Source: Holacanthus passer (lineage: Eukaryota > Chordata > Actinopteri > Pomacanthidae). From it: 64,000 nt of DNA. The position numbers and the translations under genes are program-made. Below the pieces are notes generated by a model. That model did no database searches and had not been told where the DNA came from. It saw only the letters and a list, made by a program, of their open reading frames with translations. The stretch spans positions 1,116,001 through 1,180,000 of the forward strand of contig JAFREQ010000030.1 of assembly GCA_025331565.1 (NCBI GenBank), in the 5' to 3' direction. Below, piece by piece: positions 12,945 through 25,300 of the stretch; the stretch's first letter is position 1; each line of letters begins with the position of its first letter.

Positions 12945-13499
12945 AGTTCTGCCCAGAGAAAACAAAAGAAGTTAAACTGATGACATGTAAGTCAGCAGCA
13001 TTGTCTGTTTTAATTGTAATAAATGTGCTTTTCAGTAATGCACCAGGTTCCAGACCACTCATTCAAGTTACACCTCCACTGCATATGGCTTCAAATCCAA
13101 AGCCTCTTTCTGTTGCACAGAAGTACATTAAAGGGCCTCGGTGGGGAAAAATGAAATATGCAAACACTTTCTTCCACCCTTTTATTCATCTCAGCCATTT
13201 TCTTACAGATGAATATAGCGTTGCATAAGAGCAGAAAACAAGCTGCTGACTGCAGGCGAGCTGCTGCTGTTTATGAGTACAGGGAGTAAAGGAAGGACCT
13301 AATGAGGGACGAGAGGCAAATGAAACAAAGACAGAAGGATGGTGGAAGTGGGTTTTTTTTAAAGTTTACTTGTAACTTCCGACATATATAGTTGCGCTCA
13401 ATAGACTGAACTAACACAACAAGCAGCTGTCTGATATAGTGTATTAAAAAATGTTTAAGGTTCTTGTTTTTACGCTGTTGACATTTGTGGTTTTGAGGG

Positions 13500-13735
13500 A
13501 AAGATCTTGAACTACTGGATGGATTGCTATGAAATTTACTGCACATATTCTTGTTCAGAAAGAATTATAATAACTTTGGTGATCCTCTGACTTTTCATCT
13601 AGTGCCATCATCAGGTGTAAATTTTAATTTGTCCAGTACTTTGGTTTATGATCAAGTACTTGCAAATAATGACATTCCCATCAGCCTCAGCTGTACTTTG
13701 TGTTATTGTCTGCTAAGAAGCAAATGTTAGCATAC
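13500..13735 (-). repeat. dispersed repeat family B, inverted copy
   Basis: Reverse complement of the family B blocks: ACTGGATGGATTGCTATGAA, TGATCCTCTGACTTTTCATC and CATTCCCATCAGCCTCAGCT. Matches the copies at 6420-6735 and 23590-23865. Confidence 0.72.
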
Positions 13736-14984
13736 TAACATGCAAAATTGAGGTGGTGTACACGGCAAACAAATCAGAGAGATGGACATGGAAGTCCGAA
13801 TATCTGGTAGGAACATCTTTTTCAAAAATTTCAAAAAATGAAAAAATCAGCCTTGGAGTAGAAGCTTTTTCAACAGTATGTTGGTTGACTCGCTTCATAT
13901 GCCTATATAAGGACGGTAGTTTAAAAAAAAAAAATCAATCTAATAATTATGCTTTTGGCCTTTGACAAACACTATTTCCCATAAGCCCTAGATGTTTAAC
14001 CTGGGTCCATGACCCATGAGTCAAGGGGTCGTGGTACGACCAGTCAACAGCAGGACAGAAAGGACTTTTCCAAGCATTGTTTGAATGGAGGTCCAGAGTC
14101 TCAGACTTTGAAAAGTCTTAATTTATCTCCTTCAGAAAATATAATTTTTTTTATCAATGAAACAACTCATGATTTGTCAGTGCAATTCCCAAAGGGCATG
14201 TAGTGTAAGGATGGTGTTTAATTATATTTGTGGAGCGCTGTGTGAGATTCCAGGGAGATATTGGTAGCAGAGGAACAAAGTCATAGCAATGAAACCTGCT
14301 GTGTGTGTCCGGGGCAGGTGTCCTCTGCACGTCACCCTGTCTGTGAGCGAAAAACAGAGAGGGAGGCGGGGGGGACAGAAATGCTTGGACCACTTCCCGG
14401 GAGAGGTGAACGTTCCTAAAGCTGCATATGTGGGGTCAAACAAACACACGAGGGGAGAAACAGAGGGACAAACAGAATGGGATTGTCACTGTTTCCCTGA
14501 CTATAATGAGTACAGACAATCAGCTCAGACAGAACCACAGAGGCAATTTTTGTCTGAGTAACAACATGAATGATAACCCCAGCTAATGGTCAGTAGAGGT
14601 CACACCCAGAAACTGTTTACATCTACACAGTCACCACCGTGATGCAACATTGAATACAAATGTATGAAACGCCCACCAGTCCATTTTCTTTTCCCTTCTG
14701 TTGAAAAGCTATAAGAGCTCTTTTAGATCTGTGCACTTTTCAAGCCACGCTGTTTGCAGGCGAGCAGTTCAGAGGTCACAGCAGCCTTTACAGCTTATTC
14801 CTGTTCCCCCCTGCTCTCTGTGCTGAACATCATTATCTGATAATGTGCCGCACAGTTCTCCAACACAAGGGACCAATTATAAATAGCCCTCCTCATCTTT
14901 AAGAGCCACACTGCAAGGCACATTCAGACTTCACACACACAAATGAGCAATTCATAATGCAGGGGGCCTACACCGGTAATGCAC

Positions 14985-14986
<2 letters not shown>

Positions 14987-15035
<49 letters not shown>
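14987..15035. repeat. (TG)n microsatellite
   Basis: About 24 uninterrupted TG units. Confidence 0.97.
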
Positions 15036-15036
<1 letters not shown>

Positions 15037-16329
15037 ATGACAAAAACCTGGTGGTGAAAGAACCTTTTGGTCTATATTTTTCGACTAGTTTTAGTCAGTT
15101 ATTACTTTTTTACTACAAGAATGGGAGCTGGATCCCTGGGTTTTCCTCCGTCATGTCTTGATTAGGTTATTTTAAAAGTATTTCAGTGATGATAAATCAG
15201 CATGTAGTTTGGACCTACTTCATGCTGAAATATAGTCATTGAAATGTCATAAAAAGCTATTATATGTAACAAAGACTTCCACAAAACTTTCACTTTTCAA
15301 CCCAACTTAACCTAGAAGCCTGGATGTTGAATTTAACCTGCAAATGACCTAAAATATTCTTATAAGCGTGAATTTATAATAATTCAAAATGACATTTTGA
15401 CGCTATTTAGTTACGCATGAATCGTCCCGACCCCCCCCTTCAAACACATGCCTGTGTGCGCCAATGAAGGACGCCTCAATGTAGGTGTTTCACCTTCACA
15501 CCCAAAGCTCAACAGCAGGTTTCCATGCGTGCACAGGACTTTTTTTTTTTTTAATTTGCCATGGTGTCATACTCAGGGCGATATGTGCTGAGTGAAGGCT
15601 TACTGGGTGCCACGCCATGGGAGGCAGCTGGGCCGCACGCCAAAGGGACTGTGGATGGGGTGCAGATAAGGATCCAGCAGTAAAAAAAATGATCCTGTTA
15701 GGCTGTCTTGTTCAGAGAGCTCCATCAGTGAGTGTCTGTCCACAGTAGAGCACTGGAGCCACGAGTTCAGCCGCTACAACCAACAGGCCACATGGTTAAG
15801 AAGAGAGAGGAGGAATAAATTGTTTTAATCGATCTTTTTATTTTTCATGACTAAGCACTTGCTGCATGGAGAAAACAAACTAGAGAAAAAATAACTAGAA
15901 AACACTCAGTGGTGTTATTGACAATCTGCCACTGTTTTCTTTCCTTTTTTAAAATTTCAATTCTGTAAAAGCAAACAAACGTAGGGATAAAAAAGGGGAA
16001 ATAAGGTCATTCTTACATGTGCTGGAGAAAGACATGTATGTTTGGTAGAAAAATGTATAATGAGATTATTTTAAAAAGAAGGATATAAAAAGCACACAAA
16101 GTCTCTGCCAGTGATTCACTGATAACAAACCTAAATATGCAAATATCTATTATTTATTAAATCATAAGTAAAATGCAATGTGTATTTTATTCATTTCAGT
16201 GTCAGACTTTCAGCTTGCTCTGTGTCAAAGTTTGCATTAATGTGCCCAAACAGCCCTGAGTCCTTGTGCAGTTGCACACGTCAGCTGATTATGTCACCGG
16301 ATCACAGAGCGTAGACGCGCTGTAATAAT

Positions 16330-16560
16330 TCTCTATATAAATCTCTGCTGTCTGAAAAAGAGTAAAATGCCTGTCGCAATTTCCCAGAGCCCAAGGTGAT
16401 ATATTCATATTGTTTATTTTGTCCAATGGTCCAAAACCCAAAGATATTAGGTTTTCCCTCATTTAACGCAAAGAAAAGCAGAGAAGCTGAAACCAGCAAA
16501 TGTTTGGAAAATGACTTGAAGAGTTGATCCATTATCAAAATTGTTGCCAGTCTATTTTCT
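16330..16560 (-). repeat. dispersed repeat family C, inverted copy
   Basis: Inverted blocks TTTCCCAGAGCCCAAGGTGA, GTCCAATGGTCCAAAACCCA and GAAGCTGAAACCAGCAAATG match the reverse complement of the 32850-33160 copy. Confidence 0.65.
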
Positions 16561-17407
16561 GCTGTTGGACTAATGGATTAAATAGCTATTAATTTCACCT
16601 CCGCCCTGCTTTAGCTTTTAGTCCCAAACTCATGAAAATGACTTATCTGGAACTATAATTTACATACTGTACACAGAAGGTTGATCTTCTGTTAAAATGC
16701 AGGCTTAAAGTGAAGGTGTCAGTTTACATAAGCTAAAACATGCTGACACAGTGAAGTGAAAATATTAAAATATCTTAACCAAACTGTAAGTTCAGCTTGT
16801 TAAGGCTGTAGGATCCTTTGTCTGCATCTTTTTTGTGTTCGTCCGAGTGCACTGGGTGTGTGGCAGCAGTGAAGAAAGTGGTAATCAATTCTCATCGGAG
16901 GCAGCAGAGCTCGATTGCACACTTCTCCAGCAGCAATTCTCGGCTGATGCACCACAGGCATGCAGAATGAATGGGTTTCCAGTTGATGAAACTAATGCCC
17001 CTCCTGGGCTCACAGGATGCCATAATGCATATTGGACAATGTGGGTGGTGCATAAATTCCTCTGAGTATACCTTTTAGTCACTTATACTTGTTTTTGTTT
17101 TTGTCACATGCCCCTATTCAAAGTTTTAACTCGCCATCTCCCAAAAGGCAGATATACAATTAATTAAACTATGTCATGATGTTTGAGAAGTACTCATCTC
17201 ACCCGTTCCAGCTTGTCTTTGCGTTGCAGAAAAATGGATGCAGAATAGCCCTGCTGCTGGACAGCACTGTAGCTGCTGCTTCTCATTTGGGACACACAGG
17301 GCAGGAGAGCTGGGGGAGCCTCCTCCGGCCCCCGCGACCTTGGATCATCTGTCAGTTCCATTGATGACCTGCGAGCCGCTGCCTGCCTGCTGGGGCACAG
17401 ACAGTCT

Positions 17408-17410
<3 letters not shown>

Positions 17411-17458
<48 letters not shown>
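17411..17458. repeat. (CA)n microsatellite
   Basis: About 24 CA units, followed by two shorter arrays at about 17644-17664 (TG) and 17830-17862 (CA). Confidence 0.96.
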
Positions 17459-17463
<5 letters not shown>

Positions 17464-17827
17464 GCCAGGCACACATAAAGATGTTGCCACTCCCGTCTTC
17501 CCTCTTTTCTTTTCTATCTATCATTGAGTAGCTGAATCAGCCACTATTGGTCTCTGGTGCCGTCTGAGCTACAGTATGCACCCTGTCTGTTTGTGGCCTG
17601 AGCAGCGATGCCTCCACACACTTTATGGGGAGGGTGTGTTCATGTGTGTGTGTGTGTGTGTGTGCATGTACAACAGTCTCCCAGGCGGTATGGGAGGAGC
17701 AGGCTGAGGTGCAACAGGAACTGCTGCACTGGACAAGACAGAGAGCAGCAGGCAGTGAAAGAGAGTAATCTGATTGAGAAAAGTGTGAGGAGATGATCAG
17801 ACATGAAGACACGTATACACTCTCTTA

Positions 17828-17863
<36 letters not shown>

Positions 17864-18573
17864 GTGCATGAAATCTAATTTCTTCCATTTGCACCTCACG
17901 TACTGAATACTGATACTGGCAGAGACAGTGTCCTTAAGTACTGTAGCCTCACCTTAAGAAACCTTTGGCACAGGTTGAGAAAGGCACCATATGCTAGCTA
18001 TAAAGGGACCCACACACACACCTAAACACACACAAATGAGACGACTGAAGCCTTTATAGCCTGCACAATTTATGTTAGAGATACAAAAAGGTGCTGGTGT
18101 AAGAAATATTGTCTTTTCACTGATATAATTAAAAACACAAACCCCCTGCGGCCACTGGGTCAACACCAGCAGAGGTACTGTTATTTTGATTCATTAATTC
18201 ATGAAGAAGACTGCTTGCCAGTAAACAGGGATAGAAACAACGCAAGTTTCAAAAAACAATTGGCTTTGCATTTGTTTTATGAAGAAGAAGGCATTCATCA
18301 CATTTTTAGACCTCAAGGTTACCCACGATCTCTTTTTTTTTGGAGTAACATAATAGTAACAGTAAACATAAATTTGATTTATACTTGAAAATAACTGGTT
18401 TGTGAGATCGGCGGTTCACATGAAAAGTTACAGAAGTGATCAAGAATGAGAAAAGAGTGCTTGACATTTCAAACCCTGGCTCGTTTCGCCAAGTCAATTG
18501 GATGTGAATGTTGGATTGTTGGTTACAGCAAGTAACAGAAATGGTCGAATCATTCTGTTTCCCAATGTTGGAA

Positions 18574-18576
<3 letters not shown>

Positions 18577-18618
<42 letters not shown>
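18577..18618. repeat. (TG)n microsatellite
   Basis: About 21 TG units. Confidence 0.96.
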
Positions 18619-18621
<3 letters not shown>

Positions 18622-18824
18622 ACTGGACGGAAAAAGTTTTGCAAAAGTCACATTTGTGATGTTCGCTGTTTTGCTTGTGTTTATATGATGGTGGCATTTA
18701 GGTTGTTTTTTATTCAACTAAAACATCTGAGAGAGCTTGTGCAACGAGGCAAACTTGGCCCTCGTGCACAACACACTACAACCTGTTGTTTATCCACTTT
18801 TGTTTTGTACGGGAACGAGACATA

Positions 18825-18990
18825 AGGTGTTATTTGGTGAGCTTTAGAGGCTAGCTGTTTCCCACTGTTTCAAGTCTTTATGCTAAGCTAAGCTAAGTGA
18901 TGCTGGTGACAGTGAATCTGAGTGGATACCTGAGTGGTATCAATCTTCTAATCTAACTCCCGGCAAGAAAGCGTGTTTGACAAAACTCTT
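18825..18990 (-). repeat. dispersed repeat family D fragment
   Basis: Contains AGAGGCTAGCTGTTTCCCAC, TTATGCTAAGCTAAGCTAAG and GGTATCAATCTTCTAATCTAA. The last block is the reverse complement of the GATGAGAAGATCAATACCA block at ~55182-55202. This is a fish interspersed repeat; its class is not determined. Confidence 0.6.
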
Positions 18991-19134
18991 TAACTGTAAT
19001 ATCTAATGTTAAACACTGAAGTTGATAACGTTGATAAGAAGGTGACTTTATCTTCTTTGCACTTTGCTCTAATCTTGCACAACCTCTACTAATCTACTAT
19101 TACTTATAGAGTCAGTTTTTTTTAGCTTATTTTC

Positions 19135-19144
<10 letters not shown>

Positions 19145-19194
<50 letters not shown>
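19145..19194. repeat. (TCTA)n tetranucleotide microsatellite
   Basis: About 12 perfect TCTA units. Confidence 0.97.
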
Positions 19195-19195
<1 letters not shown>

Positions 19196-20384
19196 ATTTG
19201 ATAGACTGTACCTACCGGCCTATGTTTGTGCACTACTGCACCACCCTATCGTCTTTTTGAACACTTAATTTGCTTACAAAGCATTTTTCACCTTTTCTTG
19301 TTGTTCTTCTCCCCAATGCCCATAAGCAATGAAAGTCCATCAATGAGGAGGTGCAGAATATGCAAATGTCTCCAGTATCCTGCTCACACACACACACACA
19401 CACACAGCGTAGCTTCATAAATCTTCTTCACTCTGAGGCTGCATAGCTGCTAAATCATCGATGGCACTCCAAATTACATACGAGCAGTGCATGGGGCACA
19501 TGCTGTGCATCACCCGAAAATATTTTATATATTCATATTAATTTTTTCATAATACATTTGTCTGCATGAGCCTACATGGTCCAGATTGACATCTCAGAGC
19601 CAAAAAGAGCTGCAGTGATATGAATATTTCATGTATATGCAATAAATGCAAGCAGTGTTAGCGCGGTAACAAAGCCTACAGGGAACCTCAACTTAATAAA
19701 ACTAAGTGGGAACAATTCAGCCAAACTGTTCCCACTTAGGTGAACACCTGCAGAAGCCCTGATGTGCCCCAGCAGCCGCGGTGAACGTTGCTCACAAGGG
19801 AGAAAAACCCTGACACAGCTTTAAGGATTAAGGAAGTAGAGCAGAATATCTGGAGACATACAATTAGTAGTGCAGCGGCTCTGGCAGTGGGGCTTCTAAA
19901 ACCTAATTTGTTGGTGTAGCTACTTCCCTCTGCAAAGAATGAGAGACAGGCCAGACAGACCAGACAGGGAGGGGATGTTGCGCTTCTCGTGGAGGAAGGA
20001 TCTGGGAGGTTGTGGCTCTGGATGATGGCGGCCAAAAGACGAATCAGGTTTGATCCAATCTCTGATATAATGTTATCTTACTGTCAAACACCTTTTCCCC
20101 TTCTAATATAAAATAATGGTGGGAGAAGTACCTAAATATCTTTGACTTATGTATACCACAATACCAAAACGAAAATGTGACAATATGCCACTACAAGCAA
20201 TTTAAGTAACTCCCGCATTCAACATAGTGAACCTCTGATATTGACTTTGTTTTAGCTCTGCTATTGGTCTCCACCAACTCCAGAGGGAAATACCTGTCTC
20301 TTTAGCAGATAAATGCTGCATTACTTTCACCAGATAGTAGCTATCTTTGTCTGTTATTTGCTACTGAGCAGGTAGGCAGTGGTG

Positions 20385-20480
20385 TCATGTCATGTTCTGG
20401 ACCATAAAACCAAAACAATAAGCTGAAAGATGCTATAAAGCTGTGGAGTTGAGGAGAACTACAGAGTTCATTCTATTACA
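20385..20480 (+). repeat. dispersed repeat family E, copy 1
   Basis: The words CCATAAAACCAAAACAATA, GCTGAAAGATGCTA and GAGAACTACAGAGTTCA recur in 26135-26300 in a cep170 intron. Function and class unknown. Confidence 0.55.
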
Positions 20481-20880
20481 AAGTCATTTGAAACTATTAT
20501 CATAAAAATAATGTAAAAGCTTCACGTAAAAACTGAAGTAGTATTGGCAAAATGTCCTTAAAGAATCTAAAGTAAAAGTACTAATAATGTAGACTGACTC
20601 CTCCGAGTGTTATTATTGATGCATTAATATGCAAGCAGTATATTAACGTTTAAGAGGATGGGCATGAAGTTAATTTTAACTACTTTATTATTATGTAGTT
20701 TAATTATGATGCTTCTATATTGTATATGCATCATATTTTATAATCTGATCATGGAGTAAAAATATAAATTGGTGTACAATGGAAATTCTCAGTACAGCAC
20801 AAGTACCTCAAAACTGTTAAAACACTGTGAGCTGGCACAGCAGTGAAATAAATATTAAAAACAGAACAAACAAAATAGCC

Positions 20881-22333
20881 CATGATTATCATGCATTTTA
20901 TTGGAAATGAGACAAACAATACACAGGTATTGCAAGGTCAACATTTAACCTAACATCATTACAAAGAAAAAAAAACTTCATACAAAACATCCAAACAAAA
21001 AATTCTCCAAATGCTCAAACAGAATTAAAGACAAAATGCAATTATTAATCTTTATTAAAGTTGTTTTGGCTAAAATTTTTCAACAGTTCTGATCAGGTTA
21101 CATTCATGTGTAAACATTGGAATGAGGCAAGACATTGGAAAACCTTACAGTCATTACAGTGTCCATCCTTCCATTGCATCGGTAACAACAAAATGCAGGA
21201 CTTGGAGGTAGCCCCTGTCTATGCTGGTTCAAACGCAACATTTTGTTCGTGATCAGAAAATAATTTGACAAAGCGCTCATCTGCAGGCAGCTGGCTTTCA
21301 CCCTGCTTTGTTTTTGGTCGAGGAAATATAACACGATAAAGGAGTGTCATGGGGGCACGTCATGTCCTGGTCCCTCAGAGATGAATATTAACATATATCA
21401 GCTTTGTAATGTGCAAAGAAAATTTCACTTCCACCATCTCCTATTAACTGTAGCATCTCTTTTCTCCAACTGTAATGATTGTTTGATCCAGGGCACTTGT
21501 GACAAAATACATTTGGAAGAGGAAAACCTTTCTGGGAGCTACATTTGATTTTATAGTTTCTATGAACACACATGGTCAATCTTTGATACACTGGTTTCGA
21601 ATGACATGGCCACAAGAAAAAAGGCATGGATGGGAGTTTTTGATTGGACTATAATAAACATTTACACTGGTACATACTGTACACACCCAGTTCTTTTCCC
21701 AGCAAATAAGCAACGTGGCCTTTTCTGATGGAAAATCATTACTGAGACAGGTTTGGGGATTGCATTTGCAACAGGCCAACTATATATTTATTTTTATAAA
21801 TAATTCTATGGCAGGATAGAAGAACACTTTTCACATACACCTCTGCTTAATCCTTTTTTAACACCATTGCACTTTTCTGATTGGCCGACAAGCTTATGAT
21901 TCAAACACAAAGATTTCAAGGCTTGTAATTAAATGGCAAGACTTCTTTAACATTCTCTCATCTTTTACATCTGTTGTTTTTTTTAGGATAATGGATAATA
22001 AGAATGAGCTGCAACACAAAAACACAGATGGGTTACTGTATATTATGTCATAGCTTCTTCACTAGCCCACCGATTAATACTGTATTGATTTCATATTGTA
22101 TGTTTCACATCCCAAGAACTGCTATTTGGTAGTATTGGACTTTAACAAAGTCCTGTCACGAGTCAGTTTGGTTGACAGTTAGGGCAGTCAGGCTGTATCG
22201 GGGAATAGGCATCTTTGTCCTCCCTCTTTGCTTCTTTTGTCTGAAACCAAGATCTTCTAACCTCACACTGCTTCCAAGAGCTTCAGGAAACGTCCAACAT
22301 AAAGGATGCATTCTGAATTATGTCCTTGTTGTA
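20881..22333 (-). other. cep170: probable cep170 3'UTR with poly(A) signal at 20897-20902
   Basis: Downstream of the cep170 stop on the minus strand there is no further ORF or recognised repeat for ~1.4 kb. The first minus-strand AATAAA that looks usable (preceded by CATTTCC and followed within ~20 nt by a candidate cleavage region) is at 20897-20902. A second AATAAA on the same strand lies near 21050-21057. The end point is inferred. Confidence 0.5.
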
Positions 22334-25300
22334 TCAGTTGTAGGGTCTCGAGCTCTGTTGGGGCCCTGGGTCTCGCTCTGCCACCTCTGCGTGGTCTGAA
22401 GGTCCACAGGTTTCAGGGGCCAGTCCTTCAGGCCTGGGGGGAGCGAGTGCGCTGGAGGAAGCTCCAGCTCCGGGGTGCGACACCGACCCCCCCTGCTGAG
22501 TCCCATGGTTGAGCTTCTGGTCAGTCAGAGGGCTGGTCAGGCCCAGATTGGACAGGGCATCCAGGGTGCCGTCTGGGTCCACCATCATGTCGATCACTGT
22601 TCGATTGGCACATAACAGACATTTGAAATAAGTATTCTTAAATTTATAAGAGTTCCAAACAATACAAAATACAGACAACTGTAATTTCACAGTTCACTGA
22701 AAACTAAAGAAAAGCATCACATCCATACCCAGCAGCTGTCTTTCCACTCTCTTCAGGTCTTGAATAATACTCGAAATTTCCTGTTAAGAGAACATAAATA
22801 ACAAAAAACAAGACTGGCTGAGGACGTGATTAAGTGAGTGGAAGTTCGGACACCAAATAAATCTACTGAGTTCATCTCTTGGTTGCTGCAGGAATAAGTC
22901 TGGAGCCGTGCCGTGTACACTCAATAATGCTTTATGAGTCCTGTGACTCTTCAGTGGATAGACATATGTCTTCAGGGGTTCACGAGAGGCCAGACTGGGT
23001 TAAATGTAGAATTTATGACCACGGTGAAGTTTTGTGGACTCGAACTTTTTACACTGGCAACAACGGCTCGTAAGTCTTTTTTCTCCATCAAAGCAGCCAT
23101 ACTTGTTGTGCTCTTCTCTCCAAAAAAGGAATTTGCAAAGTAAACTAAATGTTATGTGCAAGACTGAAGTATCTTTGATTTGATCCCTAGACAGCTGTAA
23201 TACTGCCACCACTCACTGTGATTGCTTCAGTAAGTAATGGGATATTATGTGTTTCGTACAAATATGGAGCAATAGAAGAAGTGGATTTAATACTGTATGG
23301 CATTAATCCCATTCTATGCAAAGCTAATGGATTGCTGACATAAACAAATTCTTAGGCAAATTATTTCATTACTGTAGCCATATCAAATTGCCTTTCAGTC
23401 ACTGTCTTTTTATATTAATTTATGCTAAATTAATGCCAAAACAAACACACATTATGCTGATTAGACGTCCCTAAAATTCATATCTATATTAAAATGCCTC
23501 ACAACTAAGCACAACACACTTAAAAATTGTGGCTGTGCAGATTTTGTTTTAAAAATCCACGTGTCGTCCTCACCAGCTCACCAACTTTAGTTTAGTGTGT
23601 TAGTATGCTCGCATTTGCTACTTAGCAATAAACACAAAGTACAGCTGAGGCTGATGGGAATGTCATTAGTCCCAAAGTATGTGGATAATGTGAAATTTGA
23701 ACCTACTGGCGCTATAGGACAGGTTGAGGTATCACCAAAATGATTACCTCATCCTGAGGGGAACATGAATGTCTGATCCAAATTTTATGGCAATCCATCC
23801 AACAGTTGAGATATTTCAGTTTGGACGAAAGCTGCACCGACCGACGCCTCCATCCCCGGAGCCATGCTGCTCATGTGGCTATAAATATTACTGTCTTGTC
23901 TATTTCACGAGCCTCCGGCAGATAAAACAGACAAAATGTGAGAAGTGGACAGGTTCGTCACCTTATTGGAGCTCTTGAGTAGTAAGGAGTCATGCTCTGC
24001 CTGCAGTTTGTTCTCAATCTCTTCCCATTTCCGTTCTTTATCCTTGAAGAGGATCCTGGAAGTTGGTACAGAAATAGATAAAAGTGAAATACGTGAAAAT
24101 ATGAATTACTTCTTGATAGATGACGGTTAAAATGATTTCATTAACACATCATCTGGAGATTGTAGGAATGAAACAAGCCTTTGAGTTGTCAGTGTAAACC
24201 TGTGTGAAGTGTCACTCAGATTGTGCTGGTTGACCTAGATCTGACATAAAACACAGGCAGGAATCTTAACACACTATATAATAAGTTTCCTGCAATTCCA
24301 TCCTGCCCTTTTCTCTGTACACCAAATTACAACAACAGCACATTCCTCCATGGACCGACTCCCGGTTTAGTGATGTATCAGAATGCTCACCTGATCTTGC
24401 AGGTTGTTTTGTCGACAGACTGACGTATTTTGGTGGAGAGCTGCGTCACGGATGCCAGCAGTAAACTGTCGAGCACTGCCTGAGAGGTGAACACATCAAT
24501 GGCACTTTTATTTAACAGTGGCACACAATGAATGCAGATGGTGGATTTATAGATAGAAACTACATGATGTAATTTTGCTAAGTTTAACCTAATTGTAGCC
24601 ATGACTATTTATGCATTTACACAGTAATGTATTTGCAAAAATATTCTGATTAGCTCAGCCAGTAGCTTTGGGCTTTCCCGCAGTTTGTCTGTTGATGGGT
24701 GACTGTAGTTGGCATGTAAGGAGCTCCCTCTAGTGGCAGACAAAGGTACAGACTCACATGTTGTTCTGATGCACAATGGTTCAAAAAACTTACTTAACTA
24801 CTGTCACCATTGACCAAACATGGAGTGGAAGTGGAAAATGAAGTTTATATTAATCACATTTCAGAGGAGCATTTACACTTTGTATATGCACAGTTCACAG
24901 TGTTTTTCTTTACTCATACATTAAACAAAGACTTGATTGAGAAAAACATTGAATATTCAAACTCTGGAATATGGTATGCAGATTGGCTCTATATTTTGAG
25001 AATAGTGTATAGTTTACTATTGAAACAGAGACTCACATCATCTCTGTTCCACGTCTGTCTGCGGATGGAGCGGGAGCTCTGTCCACTCGAGCCTCGGGGG
25101 CGAAGCTCCACAGACCTCCCGTTGGTTCCCACATTGCTGCTGTGCTCTGTGGGACCACCTTGATCCACACTTTCATCAAATACACGCTCCTCCAACTAAA
25201 ACAGAATTCAAATGCATGCAAAAGAAATCAGTTCCTATTTTCTGTCAATTCTACATTGTGTGAAGAATCTGTTATTTCTTGATATTTAGTAGTTATTGTA

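Larger units (their letters stand above)
10137..20880. other. pld5 upstream region / 5' intron, no supported exon
   Basis: About 10.7 kb between the pld5 transmembrane exon and the cep170 3'UTR. The missing pld5 first exon (cytoplasmic N-terminus plus promoter) is expected here, but I could not recognise its protein on the minus strand. The region is filled with microsatellites, repeat family C (11440-12115, 16330-16560), family B (13500-13735) and family D (18825-18990). Confidence 0.5.
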
